Below the pieces are notes generated by a model that ran no database searches, was not told the DNA's origin, and saw only the letters and a program-made list of their open reading frames with translations. A stretch of 64,000 bases of DNA from Ewingella sp. CoE-038-23. Its GTDB lineage: Bacteria > Pseudomonadota > Gammaproteobacteria > Enterobacterales > Enterobacteriaceae. Below, one piece after another: positions 44,560-52,145 of the stretch. Every line of letters starts with the position of its first letter. Position 1 is the stretch's first letter. Position numbers and translations under genes: made by a program. The DNA is taken from positions 3,286,001-3,350,000 of the forward strand of contig NZ_JAZHOH010000001.1 of the NCBI RefSeq assembly GCF_040419245.1. Reading direction: 5' to 3'.

Positions 44560-44915
44560 CTAATTTCTCCAATGATTATCTGACCGGATTCACCCCAAAC
44601 CTTTGTTACTCGACCGTCCCAAATTCGGCAGTCGTCCACGAAAATCGCATCGAGCAACGCTTTTTCCAGATTGTCTTTATCGGGCTTTTGCTGATGCGGC
44701 TTGCCCGCCATGTCAGCCTTTTTCTTTTTGCTCCAACTGGCGGGCATCGGCAAAACAAACGTGACGTGCCAGCCACTCTCAGGCAATGAGATCCCCTTGA
44801 GCCGCACCTCATCGCAAAACGCACGGTACCGGAGCACTGGCGGGCGCTGCGCCCAGCGGTCACGCTGTGTCATGCGAGGCTTCGGGATAGGCGTGATCAC
44901 GTATGTTTTCATCAT
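44556..44915 (-). CDS. rusA: RusA-type Holliday junction resolvase
   Basis: 119 residues. Contains the RusA signature PIPKPRMTQRDRW, then PHQQKPDKDNLEKALLDAI and VDDCRIWDGRVTKVW with the conserved aspartates that bind metal at the junction. Located between Q and NinB as in lambdoid nin regions. Two adjacent ATGs (44915 and 44912) are possible starts. Confidence 0.93.
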   Translation of the reverse strand: MMKTYVITPIPKPRMTQRDRWAQRPPVLRYRAFCDEVRLKGISLPESGWHVTFVLPMPASWSKKKKADMAGKPHQQKPDKDNLEKALLDAIFVDDCRIWDGRVTKVWGESGQIIIGEIR

Positions 44916-45037
44916 GCTTCCTTTTTGCGCAGTAGCTGTTTAAGCCAGTTAGCGCCCATAGGGACAACCACCAGGAGGCCGCCGGCGCATGCAACAAAGC
45001 CCACCACGGCAAAGAATCGAATTAGCGTCTCTAGCAT
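44912..45037 (-). CDS. 41-residue membrane protein in the nin-like region
   Basis: Short gene starting ATG 45037, immediately after the ninB stop, with its TGA overlapping the rusA start (ATGATG). The peptide MLETLIRFFAVVGFVACAGG... is one transmembrane helix with a basic C-terminus (KQLLRKKEA). The exact gene-to-gene fit on both sides supports translation. Function unknown. Confidence 0.6.
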   Translation of the reverse strand: MLETLIRFFAVVGFVACAGGLLVVVPMGANWLKQLLRKKEA

Positions 45038-45460
45038 TTATGCCACCTGCTGATTTCTGAGTTGTTGGTATTCGCAGCGCGCGGGGATTGTCAGGCGAAA
45101 GTTGCGCTGATGTGCCCACGCATCGACTTGCTCGAGATACAAGGTCATTTCTCCTGTATCGAGCAGCTTGGTGGACTTCACGTAGCGCGTTTCGCCCATG
45201 ACGGTTATCGCCTTTGGCGGGCAATACAGGTCTTTGAGGTATTCATGCAGTTGCTCGGCAGTGAACTTGCCTTTTCCGGCCCGCGCCACTTGGCTGGCGA
45301 TCTCACCGTTCCATTTCCACAGGAGCGCGTTCTGGCTCAGCGAGCGCTTATCGCGCCACTCAACGATGCTGACGCGGTAGCGCTTGCCCGACGCAACCAG
45401 CTCTTTGAGAACAGGCCAGAGCTGTGCTTTCGTCGTTTCGTGCAGGCAGAAGTCATCCAT
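45038..45460 (-). CDS. ninB: NinB family recombination protein
   Basis: 140 residues. SIVEWRDKRSLSQNALLWKWNGEIASQV and HEYLKDLYCPPKAITVMGETRYVKSTKLLDTGEMTLYLEQVDAWA are characteristic of NinB/Orf, which helps RecBCD-independent recombination in lambda. Overlaps the helicase stop by 1 bp. Confidence 0.92.
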   Translation of the reverse strand: MDDFCLHETTKAQLWPVLKELVASGKRYRVSIVEWRDKRSLSQNALLWKWNGEIASQVARAGKGKFTAEQLHEYLKDLYCPPKAITVMGETRYVKSTKLLDTGEMTLYLEQVDAWAHQRNFRLTIPARCEYQQLRNQQVA

Positions 45461-46851
45461 CAGATATCCCTCTTCGCGTAAGTGCGTTGTGACGCCGCCG
45501 GCTGCGGGCGAACCTTGCAGATTTCGGCTGCGCGGACCTGGTCGGTCGGCATGAAGTGGCCGTTTCTGAATTCTTGGTAAACGGTACCGAGTTCACCAAA
45601 GCGGTTTTTGGTCACGATGATTTCAGCGAATGGTGCGGCCGGGCTGTCCGGCTCGTAAACGCCGTCGCGGTAGAGCATGTAAATCCCGTCCGCATCCTGC
45701 TCGATTGAGCCGCCGTCACGCAGGTCTGAGTTAACCGGGCGTTTTTGCCCCTTTGGTCGGCTCTCAACGTCACGGTTGAGCTGGCTCAGGGAGATAACGG
45801 GCGTTTTCAGCTCTTTCGCCATACGCTTCAGGCTGCCGGAGATATGGGCGATAGCGAGGTCGTTGCGCTCAGCGCGCGGCTTTTTAATCAGGCCAAGGTA
45901 GTCGGCCATGATCAGCGAAAGGTTTGGATGCTTACGCTTGAGGCGCTCGGCAATGGCCCTCATCTGCTCAACCGTAAGGTTTGACGCATCAACAACCCAA
46001 ACTTGCAGCCCTTGCAGGCGGCTAATGCCCATGGAGATCCGCGCCCAGTCCTCATCGTTCATGCGGGAAGGCTTGCGCAGTGAAGATACTGGCATGTTGG
46101 ACGCACCAGCTAACTGGCGTTCGATAACCTGCTGGGCGCTCATTTCCATGGAGAAAATCAGAACACCGCGCGGGAGGTCTTCCTCGCCAATGCGAACCTT
46201 GCTTTCAGCGACGCCCTCGGCAACCTTCAGCGCAAACTCGGTTTTGCCCATGCCCGGACGCGCGGCCACCACGATCAAATCCTCGTTGTTCAGGCCGCCA
46301 GTAATTTCGTCCAGCTCGGCAATGCCCGTTTTCAGCGTGTCGGACTCTTCGCCGTTCAGCAGACGGTGTTCAAGTAACTCGCCATACGAGCCGAGCAGCT
46401 CATCGATGTGAACTGGCTGTATCTCATCGTGCGAGCGGTTGATGTTCATCACCTGGCTGACGAATTCCTGAATCGTGTCGATCGCTCGTTCGTGGTTGTT
46501 CGACGTGGTGATCTGGTCGTAATAGGTTTCCATGAGCCGCTGGAACTGGCGGATCTGCGAGAACTCGCTCACGATGCGCGCATAGCCTTTAAGGTTCGCC
46601 GCCGACGGGCATTTGCGCATGGTTTCCATGACGTTTGCGAAGTGCTCTTCCCCCATTGCTTCGGCAATCATTAGCGCGTCGATCAGGCCACGGTTATTCG
46701 CTTGCCGCTTAATCTCTTTGAACGTCTCACGGTAGAACGGCACGCTGAACGAATCAGCCTCGAGCGTTGCCAGAACATCGCCAGCGTCGGGGGTGAGTCC
46801 GCTCACCATCAGGCCACCGATCACACTCGCTTCGATTTCTTGATTGATCAC
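45460..46851 (-). CDS. DnaB-like replicative helicase
   Basis: 463 residues. N-terminal domain ([17 protein letters not shown]...[28 protein letters not shown]), linker helix, then the RecA-fold with Walker [10 protein letters not shown], and [19 protein letters not shown] and [18 protein letters not shown]. It unwinds phage DNA after loading by the O-like initiator. Overlaps that gene by 4 bp. Confidence 0.95.
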   Translation of the reverse strand: MINQEIEASVIGGLMVSGLTPDAGDVLATLEADSFSVPFYRETFKEIKRQANNRGLIDALMIAEAMGEEHFANVMETMRKCPSAANLKGYARIVSEFSQIRQFQRLMETYYDQITTSNNHERAIDTIQEFVSQVMNINRSHDEIQPVHIDELLGSYGELLEHRLLNGEESDTLKTGIAELDEITGGLNNEDLIVVAARPGMGKTEFALKVAEGVAESKVRIGEEDLPRGVLIFSMEMSAQQVIERQLAGASNMPVSSLRKPSRMNDEDWARISMGISRLQGLQVWVVDASNLTVEQMRAIAERLKRKHPNLSLIMADYLGLIKKPRAERNDLAIAHISGSLKRMAKELKTPVISLSQLNRDVESRPKGQKRPVNSDLRDGGSIEQDADGIYMLYRDGVYEPDSPAAPFAEIIVTKNRFGELGTVYQEFRNGHFMPTDQVRAAEICKVRPQPAASQRTYAKRDI

Positions 46852-47915
46852 AGTGTCCCTTCCTTCACGTTGCGCAGCGTCTCAGGCTTCATCAGATAAT
46901 CGAAATTAGCGCGCCAGCCGAGGCCGTCAGGGCCACCGAAGTGGAATTCCCGTGCATCGGTCAGGAATGCCTCGAAGTAAGCTCTAAAGCCGTCTACGGT
47001 CTGTTTAGCGAGGTGGCAGGCTAATTCGCGGATCGCCAGCTCACGGTCGCGGTAAAGCTCGGCTGGCGCCATGCGTCCGTCGGTTACCGCGTTGTAGGTG
47101 TCAATCACCGCTTGGCAGTCGATATCAACGCAGGTTTTCTGCCAGGCTTCTGCGTCGGACAGGTAACCGTCGAAGCGATTGACACGGCAGATGTTCATCG
47201 GCTTGGCCACGGTGTTATTTCGGCGCTTCCAAGTGCGAACTACCCAGCGAACGACCAACTGCAAGTCTTGCAGGGTGTAGGCGCTGCGAGACTTGGTTTC
47301 AGTCAGCAGCACGGCGAACGGTTCTGCAGAACGGCAACTGCCGTCTGTGATCTCGTTGTAATACTCCAGAGCCTGTTTTGCTTCTGCCAGAACTTGCTCT
47401 GAAAATTCCTTTCCGTTCTGCCCCTCGGGGGCTTTAGGGGGATCTTGTCTTTCTGTCTTTTGAATAGTGTCTTTTGTGTTTGACTGATTCGGTAAAGACC
47501 CCTTTACTGATTCGGTAAAACTTTTCTTTACTGATTCGGTAAAGGTTTTACCAAATCCGTTAACCTTGGTTTTCCAGTCAGAAATGTTCTTGTTCATGCC
47601 TACATGACGACCACGTTGAGTGAGCACCTGCATGCGTATAAGCTGATTTTTAGCGGTAGAACATTTTGTCCGGTCCTTGGTTGTCATACGCTCAAACTCT
47701 TCGTTGCTGATCCAGTCCATTTTTTTGTTCCAGCCGTAGGTTTTACGCCACACGGCCACCACAATGTGAAGCTGAATCTCGGTTAACCCTGAAGCAAGAA
47801 CAGCGTCCAGCAGCTCATTAGCAACACGGGTAAACCCATCATCAAGATCGGCCACGCGAGGCTCCTCGCGCTCTTCTTTAGCGCGAAATTGAAGTATTTC
47901 AGCAGTGCTATTCAT
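46848..47915 (-). CDS. Replication initiator (lambda O-like, helix-turn-helix)
   Basis: 355 residues from ATG 47915; the upstream frame lacks a site. N-terminal domain [45 protein letters not shown] is the lambda O origin-binding part. A low-complexity linker with repeated FTESVK units follows (residues 125-150), then a C-terminal region that should contact DnaB. The DNA for the FTESVK repeats (GATTCGGTAAA, near 47485-47550) may act as origin iterons. Confidence 0.85.
   Translation of the reverse strand: MNSTAEILQFRAKEEREEPRVADLDDGFTRVANELLDAVLASGLTEIQLHIVVAVWRKTYGWNKKMDWISNEEFERMTTKDRTKCSTAKNQLIRMQVLTQRGRHVGMNKNISDWKTKVNGFGKTFTESVKKSFTESVKGSLPNQSNTKDTIQKTERQDPPKAPEGQNGKEFSEQVLAEAKQALEYYNEITDGSCRSAEPFAVLLTETKSRSAYTLQDLQLVVRWVVRTWKRRNNTVAKPMNICRVNRFDGYLSDAEAWQKTCVDIDCQAVIDTYNAVTDGRMAPAELYRDRELAIRELACHLAKQTVDGFRAYFEAFLTDAREFHFGGPDGLGWRANFDYLMKPETLRNVKEGTL
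47485..47550. repeat. Iteron-like repeats inside the initiator gene
   Basis: The unit TACTGATTCGGTAAA occurs about three times in this stretch with irregular spacing, within the O-like gene. Lambda's origin is likewise inside its O gene. They encode the repeated FTESVK residues. This is the likely phage replication origin. Confidence 0.6.
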
Positions 47916-48069
47916 CTGCCTTTTCCTCATGCTGCGCCTGCACCTTGCGCCATTCGGCGGCAAAGCGTTGCTGGAAAGCTTTTGGCGAAGCGCCGATAGG
48001 ATCGGCAGGCCGGACAAAGTCATAGCGGGTATATTCTCGGGGTTGCGCTGGGCGCTTGTTCTTGTGCAT
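47908..48069 (-). CDS. Small early phage protein, unknown
   Basis: 53 residues from ATG 48069 (GAGG at longish spacing); a GTG at 48159 would add 30 residues. Charged peptide MHKNKRPAQPREYTRYDFVRP..., ending [12 protein letters not shown], with its stop overlapping the initiator start. Unrecognised; it lies between cII and the O-like gene. Confidence 0.5.
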   Translation of the reverse strand: MHKNKRPAQPREYTRYDFVRPADPIGASPKAFQQRFAAEWRKVQAQHEEKADE

Positions 48070-48160
48070 AATGGTTAAAACCTCAGTGGTTTTGAGAAGT
48101 GACGGCCGTACTGTTGGCGCAGTGCGGCTTTTTTTTGGCTTAATGAAACCATCCCCCACC

Positions 48161-48481
48161 TCAATTGAATCCTATTGGCTCAGGCCGCATGCGCTCAGCC
48201 TTCATACCTATTTCCGCCAGTGTCTCCATCGAGAACAGATAATCCCGGCGCACCAAGACAGCCTCGGGTGGCGCGAGCTGCAAACCGAGCGCTGCAAGTA
48301 ACTTGCAGAACTGCTCAATGTGGCCAGTCTTCCAGCGACTCAACGTCGATTCGTCCATCCCAATTTCATCAGCGATAGGCTTTTACCCATGCAGTTGAAG
48401 CTGGCGAAGAACTAGCTGTTCCATGTCACGCGGCTTGAGTTTTGGCAGCTCTGAATTGCGCGTTATTGCGTTTGTTTCCAC
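48161..48481 (-). pseudogene. cII-type regulator with an in-frame stop
   Basis: Reading from GTG 48481 (AAGGAG eight bases upstream) gives VETNAITRNSELPKLKPRDMEQLVLRQLQLHG, then TAA at 48385-48383. The same frame continues KPIADEIGMDESTLSRWKTGH...VRRDYLFSMETLAEIGMKAERM to 48161. The part after the stop holds the helix-turn-helix of CII proteins. The split removes a normal CII unless translation restarts at ATG 48358 (MDESTLSRWK), which would lack helix 1. About 106 codons in total, the usual CII size. Confidence 0.75.
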
Positions 48482-48505
48482 TTATCATCTCCTTGTTAAT
48501 TAGGG

Positions 48506-48769
48506 TTATGCGGCATTAGCTGTCTTCCGATGAACGGCGCCACCTCTTGCCAGTTCAGGCCAGATCTTTTGCCAGTCGGTTGGGTGCAGGTTTTGCCGGC
48601 TCACCGCCCCCTGAGAGGCTGATTCGATGAGCACGCAAAGTGCGGCACCAAGTTCCTGATTTTTACTAATTGCTTTGCGTAGATAGCCGATGGAAGTTGC
48701 GCATTTCACTGCGAACTCTCTTTGCTGCTCTTGAGACAAGGCATTTAGAAAAATGCGTAGCTCTTCCAT
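48506..48769 (-). CDS. Cro-like repressor (YdaS-type HTH)
   Basis: 87 residues from ATG 48769; the ATG at 48775 is too close to AAGGA. The sequence MEELRIFLNALSQEQQREFAVKCATSIGYLRKAISKNQELG...ASQGAVSRQNLHPTDWQKIWPEL has the YdaS/Cro plan, a helix-turn-helix then a DW-x-x-IWPEL tail. It is divergent from the CI-like gene across the operator cluster, so it is the lytic-side regulator. Confidence 0.85.
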   Translation of the reverse strand: MEELRIFLNALSQEQQREFAVKCATSIGYLRKAISKNQELGAALCVLIESASQGAVSRQNLHPTDWQKIWPELARGGAVHRKTANAA

Positions 48770-48801
48770 ATTCATTCCTTAGGTAAGGGTTCAATGTGAA
48801 A

Positions 48802-48857
48802 TATACCCGTGGGTAATCTTTTTGTCTATACCCACAGGTTATTTACCCATTGGTAAT
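48802..48857. promoter_or_regulatory. Three tandem repressor operators (right operator)
   Basis: Three near-palindromic 16-mers: TATACCCGTGGGTAAT (48802-48817), TATACCCACAGGTTAT (48827-48842) and TTTACCCATTGGTAAT (48842-48857). They lie between the divergent Cro-like and CI-like genes and share the TACCC-NN-GGTA core with the operators on the far side of the repressor gene. Confidence 0.85.
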
Positions 48858-48875
48858 TTTAAGTACGATGTGCAC

Positions 48876-49583
48876 ATGACTAGAGAAGACAGAAAAATGA
48901 TGTACGAAAATCGGCGGGTAAAACTTGCTGAGTACATAGATAGCTTGGGCGTGGGCGGACAAAAAAAGGTCGCTGATGCCATTGGAAAAGATGCAAGCTA
49001 CGTTTCGCGAATGCTCTACCCTGACGATAAAGCGGGGAGAAAGCGCATTGGTGAAGAGTCTGTTCTGCTTCTTGAAACCAAACTAAACCTTCCTCGAGGA
49101 TGGTTTGATGGTATTGCTGAAACTCACACAACAATCCCAGATACGATCGAATATGCAGGCGCAGTACGATTGGGTGCTGTGCCTGTCATAGGCGAAGCAA
49201 TATTGGGAGTTGATGGCATGATTGATATGGTTGAAGTCAGGGCTGGATGGCTTCAAATATATAGCCCTGATCGAGATGCATATGGGCTAAAGGTTAAAGG
49301 TGACAGCATGCACCCAAGAATTCAGTCTGGCGAGTTTGTGGTTATTGAGCCAAACACTCAAGTTCACTCTGGTGATGAGGTCTTTGTAAGGACAAGTGAC
49401 GGCCATAACATGATTAAAATCATGACCAAAACCAGAGATGGTAATTACCAATTATCAAGCATAAATAACGACCACAAACCGATTACATTAGAAAGCCATC
49501 AGATCGATAAAATGCACTTCGTTTCAGCCATTGTTAAGGCAACACGTTATATGGACAATGACGAAATGCCTCCCCAGCTCTAG
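48876..49583 (+). CDS. CI-type prophage repressor with S24 peptidase domain
   Basis: About 235 residues. A helix-turn-helix covers roughly residues 15-60 (RRVKLAEYIDSLGVGGQKKVADAIGKDASYVSRML). The C-terminal LexA-like domain has the nucleophile in VKGDSMHP and the Lys partner in the GHNMIKIM region. RecA-stimulated self-cleavage would therefore release lytic genes. The annotated frame reaches 48822 (TTG) but overlaps operators; ATG 48876 or 48897 (AGAAGA upstream) is the true start. Confidence 0.9.
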   Translation: MTREDRKMMYENRRVKLAEYIDSLGVGGQKKVADAIGKDASYVSRMLYPDDKAGRKRIGEESVLLLETKLNLPRGWFDGIAETHTTIPDTIEYAGAVRLGAVPVIGEAILGVDGMIDMVEVRAGWLQIYSPDRDAYGLKVKGDSMHPRIQSGEFVVIEPNTQVHSGDEVFVRTSDGHNMIKIMTKTRDGNYQLSSINNDHKPITLESHQIDKMHFVSAIVKATRYMDNDEMPPQL

Positions 49584-49603
49584 CAATAACTCCTCTCAAA
49601 TAT

Positions 49604-49632
49604 AAAAAAGCGCCCATATGTGGCGCTTTTTT
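49604..49632. terminator. Terminator after the repressor gene
   Basis: GCGCC / GGCGC stem flanked by A-run and T-run (AAAAAAGCGCC ... GGCGCTTTTTTT), so it can work in both directions. Confidence 0.85.
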
Positions 49633-49696
49633 TATGCCTTTTTAAAAATAAATTACCTGAATTTTCAAAAACATTACCTGTAAACCCCAATTTTGT

Positions 49697-49736
49697 TTAC
49701 CTTTGGGTATAGACATAAATATTACCCGTAGGTATA
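49697..49736. promoter_or_regulatory. Repressor operators of the leftward-type early promoter
   Basis: TTTACCTTTGGGTATA (about 49696-49711) and TATTACCCGTAGGTATA (about 49720-49736) match the operators at 48802-48857; a half-site (TTACCTGTAAA) lies nearby at about 49675. They precede the plus-strand early genes and should keep them silent in the lysogen. Confidence 0.8.
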
Positions 49737-49849
49737 TTCACCTCATCGAAACGGCAGGACGCCAACTAAGCAGCACGCGATGAGGTGAGCGATGTAATCA
49801 CTTCCGGCCCCGAGAGGGATCGACCGCAAATTAGCTCTTTAAGGGAGAA

Positions 49850-49993
49850 ATGATTAAACACTGCCGCCGTCCGCATGAGGCGGCAGTCAATCAGAAGTGG
49901 ATTTCGGGATGGTGTGAAATGCAGCGTGAGAAAGCGCAACCGCGAGGATCAGCAGCGCGGCACGCCATCGCCCAAAACTACTTATCCATTTAG
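49850..49993 (+). CDS. 47-residue early phage protein
   Basis: ATG 49850 has a strong AGGGAG site seven bases upstream. The peptide is MIKHCRRPHEAAVNQKWISG..., Trp/Arg-rich and ending AARHAIAQNYLSI. A 9-bp perfect hairpin (49860-49887) lies within codons 4-13. First gene after the early operators. Unknown function. Confidence 0.6.
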   Translation: MIKHCRRPHEAAVNQKWISGWCEMQREKAQPRGSAARHAIAQNYLSI

Positions 49994-50007
49994 TTGTGAG
50001 GTGAATT

Positions 50008-50433
50008 TTGAAAAATAAAACTACATTGATTCGGCTGAAAGAGGTCATAGAAAGAACGGGATATAGCAAAGCTTGGATTTATAGACTTATTTCAAATGGG
50101 AGTTTTCCAACATCTATAAAGGTAGGAGTTCGTTCGATTGCATTTGTTGAGAGTGAAATTGATGAATGGATATTAGAAAGAATAAAAAAAACAAAGCCTT
50201 CTTTTATAGAAAGCCTTGTACCAGAAAGAAGCAAGGATGCTTGGATATCCTGCGTTGATGCGCCACCTAAAAAGTTTCAAACGGTTCTGGTTTACACGCC
50301 AAAATTCGAAGAGTTCACGGTTGCCAAATATATGGGAGACATGACATATCGCTGGCATGTAGACAAGTATGGGAAATCGTTTTACTGCCAACCGTCCCAC
50401 TGGATGATTCTTCCAGAAAGACCTGTCAATTGA
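50008..50433 (+). CDS. AlpA-like DNA-binding protein fused to a DUF551-like domain
   Basis: 141 residues. Residues 5-55 form an AlpA-type MerR-like HTH (TLIRLKEVIERTGYSKAWIYRLISNGSFP). Residues 80-138 carry AWISCVDAPPKKFQTVLVYTP...YRWHVDKYG...QPSHWMILPERP, like DUF551 phage proteins. TTG start at 50008 with GAGGTG upstream. AlpA proteins control excision or phage genes in related systems. The fusion is unusual. Confidence 0.75.
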   Translation: MKNKTTLIRLKEVIERTGYSKAWIYRLISNGSFPTSIKVGVRSIAFVESEIDEWILERIKKTKPSFIESLVPERSKDAWISCVDAPPKKFQTVLVYTPKFEEFTVAKYMGDMTYRWHVDKYGKSFYCQPSHWMILPERPVN

Positions 50434-50488
50434 AATTGCACACATTAGCGGCACTAAATCTTAAGGCAAGAGATGGTAGGAGAATAGA

Positions 50489-50686
50489 TTGAAAAACATA
50501 CTTTTCATCGATGATGATACCACGAACGAATTATTGGTAATTCCATATTCATCAATCAGTTACCTTGTAGATAAGGAAAACGACCAGCAAGGAAAATTCA
50601 CCTTACTGGTATTAAATAGTGGGAAAACGCAAATGCTCGATATGCCAATAAAAGAAGCTACTGAATTGTTCTTCAAGCATAGTTAA
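50489..50686 (+). CDS. Small early phage protein, unknown
   Basis: 65 residues, TTG start 50489 with AGGAG seven bases upstream. MKNILFIDDDTTNELLVIPYSSISYLVDKEN..., a compact beta-rich fold like DUF-type phage regulators. AT-rich. Convergent with the small minus-strand gene at 50683 (4-bp overlap of stops). Confidence 0.55.
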   Translation: MKNILFIDDDTTNELLVIPYSSISYLVDKENDQQGKFTLLVLNSGKTQMLDMPIKEATELFFKHS

Positions 50687-50874
50687 ATATCACTTCTTGG
50701 TTGTTTCTTATTTCCTTTCAGTCCGTACCGATTGCTTACTAACCAGTAAAATTCTGGGTAAATATCATCGTATTTCTTGAAAAATAACTCAGGCGTATCA
50801 AGTCCTTTTTGATTGCTCAGAAATGCGAACGTCAATTCTTGGGCAAGCTTCTGGTGCGGATCGTGATTTTCCAT
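50683..50874 (-). CDS. Small phage protein on the minus strand, unknown
   Basis: 63 residues from ATG 50874: MENHDPHQKLAQELTFAFLSN..., then PELFFKKYDDIYPEFYWLVSNRYG. It runs against the early operon, which is unusual here; its start lies 11 bp from that of the divergent gene at 50885. The ribosome site is weak. Possibly expressed in the lysogen. Confidence 0.5.
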   Translation of the reverse strand: MENHDPHQKLAQELTFAFLSNQKGLDTPELFFKKYDDIYPEFYWLVSNRYGLKGNKKQPRSDI

Positions 50875-50884
50875 CGAGGTTTCC

Positions 50885-51091
50885 ATGTACGAAGTTAAAA
50901 ACGTAACCATCATTTTTCTTGATGACGATGACTTCCAAGATCCGAATCTTACGATCGGTTCCGGCGCTTTAAAAGCTGAAGTCGATAAGGCATCTCTTTA
51001 TGCAGAGGTCATGATTTACAAAAACGTCATGATCAAGAACCGTTACGGCAAAGCCGCAAAATTCCCGTTTACTCCTTCTCTGCCGCAGTAA
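50885..51091 (+). CDS. Small phage protein, unknown
   Basis: 68 residues: MYEVKNVTIIFLDDDDFQDPNLTIG..., then EAVM-like YAEVMIYKNVMIKNRYGKAAKFPFTP. GAGG lies six bases before ATG 50885. Acidic patch in the N-terminal half. Function unknown; upstream of the structured RNA region. Confidence 0.55.
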   Translation: MYEVKNVTIIFLDDDDFQDPNLTIGSGALKAEVDKASLYAEVMIYKNVMIKNRYGKAAKFPFTPSLPQ

Positions 51092-51250
51092 AACAGCAGT
51101 AAAGCCCGGAGTACCGCAGCAGTTCGTTGGGCTTAAAAGTAAAGGCGGTGGATAGCTGGGCATCATCCCAGCACACAACGGCATGCCTACTCATTCCCTT
51201 ACTCATTGTTCGTGCGTATCCGTGGATGCAGATGAGTGGGCATGGCCGTT

Positions 51251-51319
51251 GTGTCGGTAGCATAAATGGCAATGCGCGGGGTTCCCTACCCCGGATCTGG
51301 TTCGACTCCAGCCGCACGA
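51251..51319 (+). tRNA. tRNA-like element, anticodon-position CCC (Gly), probably degenerate
   Basis: D-arm GCAT-AAATGGCA-ATGC, anticodon arm CGGGG-TTCCCTA-CCCCG with CCC in the loop, and T-arm CTGG-TTCGACT-CCAG are all good. The weak points are the variable region (2-3 nt instead of 4-5) and an acceptor of GTG-CGG against CCGCAC with one bulged T. No CCA is encoded. Either a decayed phage tRNA-Gly or a tRNA mimic. Confidence 0.4.
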
Positions 51320-51349
51320 CTCTCTAACAACTCTCCATGCTGTGTGTTT

Positions 51350-51377
51350 GCCCTCGCGCCCCGAGGGCTTTTTTTTT
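51350..51377 (+). terminator. Intrinsic terminator of the RNA region
   Basis: GCCCTCG / CGAGGGC stem with a 5-nt loop and nine Ts. It lies 62 bases upstream of the next gene's start codon. Confidence 0.9.
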
Positions 51378-51439
51378 CCATCGCAAAGAAGCCTGCCATT
51401 AGCCGCGGGCGTTTTGTCATGGGCCAAAAAGGAGCTGCT

Positions 51440-51826
51440 ATGCAGATCATCCCCAAATTATCCAGAGAACGCCTCGCGGTTTTGCCTGTGGGTACGCCGC
51501 TGCGCATTGGCCGCCAGTTGGTGACCTTTACCGGATGCAAAGCTGGCGCCGTGTTCTACAGCGATCAGGCGGGCGTCGAACAGTCATTCACTGAGCAGAT
51601 GGTCTGCTCGGTGGCAACCGAGGATGTCAGCGCGCAGATGTGCGACTACTGCGGCAAGTTCCGCGCGCCAGCTGATCTGAAAGTCATCCTCGTTGAGCTG
51701 TATCGAGGTTCAAAGTCTCACACGGTCTGCAAAGAGGGCTATTGCGCCTACATGTTGCAGATGCAGAAACGCACTAAGCCAGCGCCAGCCGCGCGCGGCG
51801 CCAGAGGTAAAACATCATGGAAATGA
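51440..51826 (+). CDS. Small early phage protein with two CxxC/CxxxC pairs
   Basis: 128 residues from ATG 51440 (AGGAG six bases upstream). N-terminal beta-rich domain MQIIPKLSRERLAVLPVGTPLRIG..., then CDYCGKF and TVCKEGYC, forming a likely zinc site, and an Ala/Arg-rich tail. First gene after the terminator. Function unknown; zinc ribbon suggests nucleic-acid or protein binding. Confidence 0.65.
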   Translation: MQIIPKLSRERLAVLPVGTPLRIGRQLVTFTGCKAGAVFYSDQAGVEQSFTEQMVCSVATEDVSAQMCDYCGKFRAPADLKVILVELYRGSKSHTVCKEGYCAYMLQMQKRTKPAPAARGARGKTSWK

Positions 51827-51978
51827 ATGCAGCGAAAAAAGTGCAGTATCGCCACAAGCTGACTGGCGAAGACGTTCGTGTCTGGCAGCGCGATACATCC
51901 GGGTGCGGGGTTTTTATTGCTGTTCTGCTGGCGCTGGCCGCCTGCGTCATGATGCTGGTGAATGCGCCATGGCAGTAA
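51817..51978 (+). CDS. 53-residue single-pass membrane protein
   Basis: ATG 51817 lies in the end of the previous gene with GAGGT upstream. The product has a soluble N-half (MEMNAAKKVQYRHKLTGEDV...) and one transmembrane helix (GVFIAVLLALAACVMMLV). Its stop overlaps the next gene's start, as throughout this operon. Unknown function. Confidence 0.6.
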   Translation: MEMNAAKKVQYRHKLTGEDVRVWQRDTSGCGVFIAVLLALAACVMMLVNAPWQ

Positions 51979-52145
51979 CTACAGACCCGAAGGTCACAGA
52001 AGACCTGATCCTCTCGCTGTGCATCGCACGCCGAATCTCTCCCGCAGACCTTGAGCGCCTGGCTCTCCGGCTTGCACATCTTGAAGCGTATTTAGACGCA
52101 CAAACCGAAACGGTGAACCAGCATGACTACCTTTCGTGTCATTGA
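51969..52145 (+). CDS. 58-residue early phage protein
   Basis: MAVTTDPKVTEDLILSLCIARRISPADLERLALRLAHLEAYLDAQ..., a two-helix peptide. Overlaps the membrane peptide by 10 bp and the exonuclease start by 23 bp. Unknown function. Confidence 0.6.
   Translation: MAVTTDPKVTEDLILSLCIARRISPADLERLALRLAHLEAYLDAQTETVNQHDYLSCH

Larger units (their letters stand above)
51157..51377 (+). ncRNA. Candidate structured RNA with hairpins, tRNA-like fold and terminator
   Basis: No gene fits in the 350-bp gap 51092-51439. The plus strand can fold into a short hairpin (GCTGGG / CCCAGC, 51158-51173), a long 22-bp stem (51173-51194 with 51232-51254, one U-G pair and one bulge, 37-nt loop), a tRNA-like element (51251-51319) and a terminator (51350-51377). 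The arms overlap at 51251-51254, so the long stem and the tRNA-like acceptor could exclude each other. Transcription from the early promoter is assumed. Confidence 0.5.

Noticed and set aside
47485..47550. Tandem repeats as a coding microsatellite error
   Set aside because: They keep frame and encode FTESVK units; iteron-like origin repeats inside an O-type gene explain them better.
48822..48875. Upstream extension of the repressor frame from a TTG
   Set aside because: It runs through two operators and has no ribosome site; ATG 48876 or 48897 is preferred.
51209..51320. Full tRNA using TCGTGCG and CGCACGA as a 7-bp acceptor
   Set aside because: It would need an arm of about 40 extra bases before the D-arm; kept only as an alternative pairing of the RNA.
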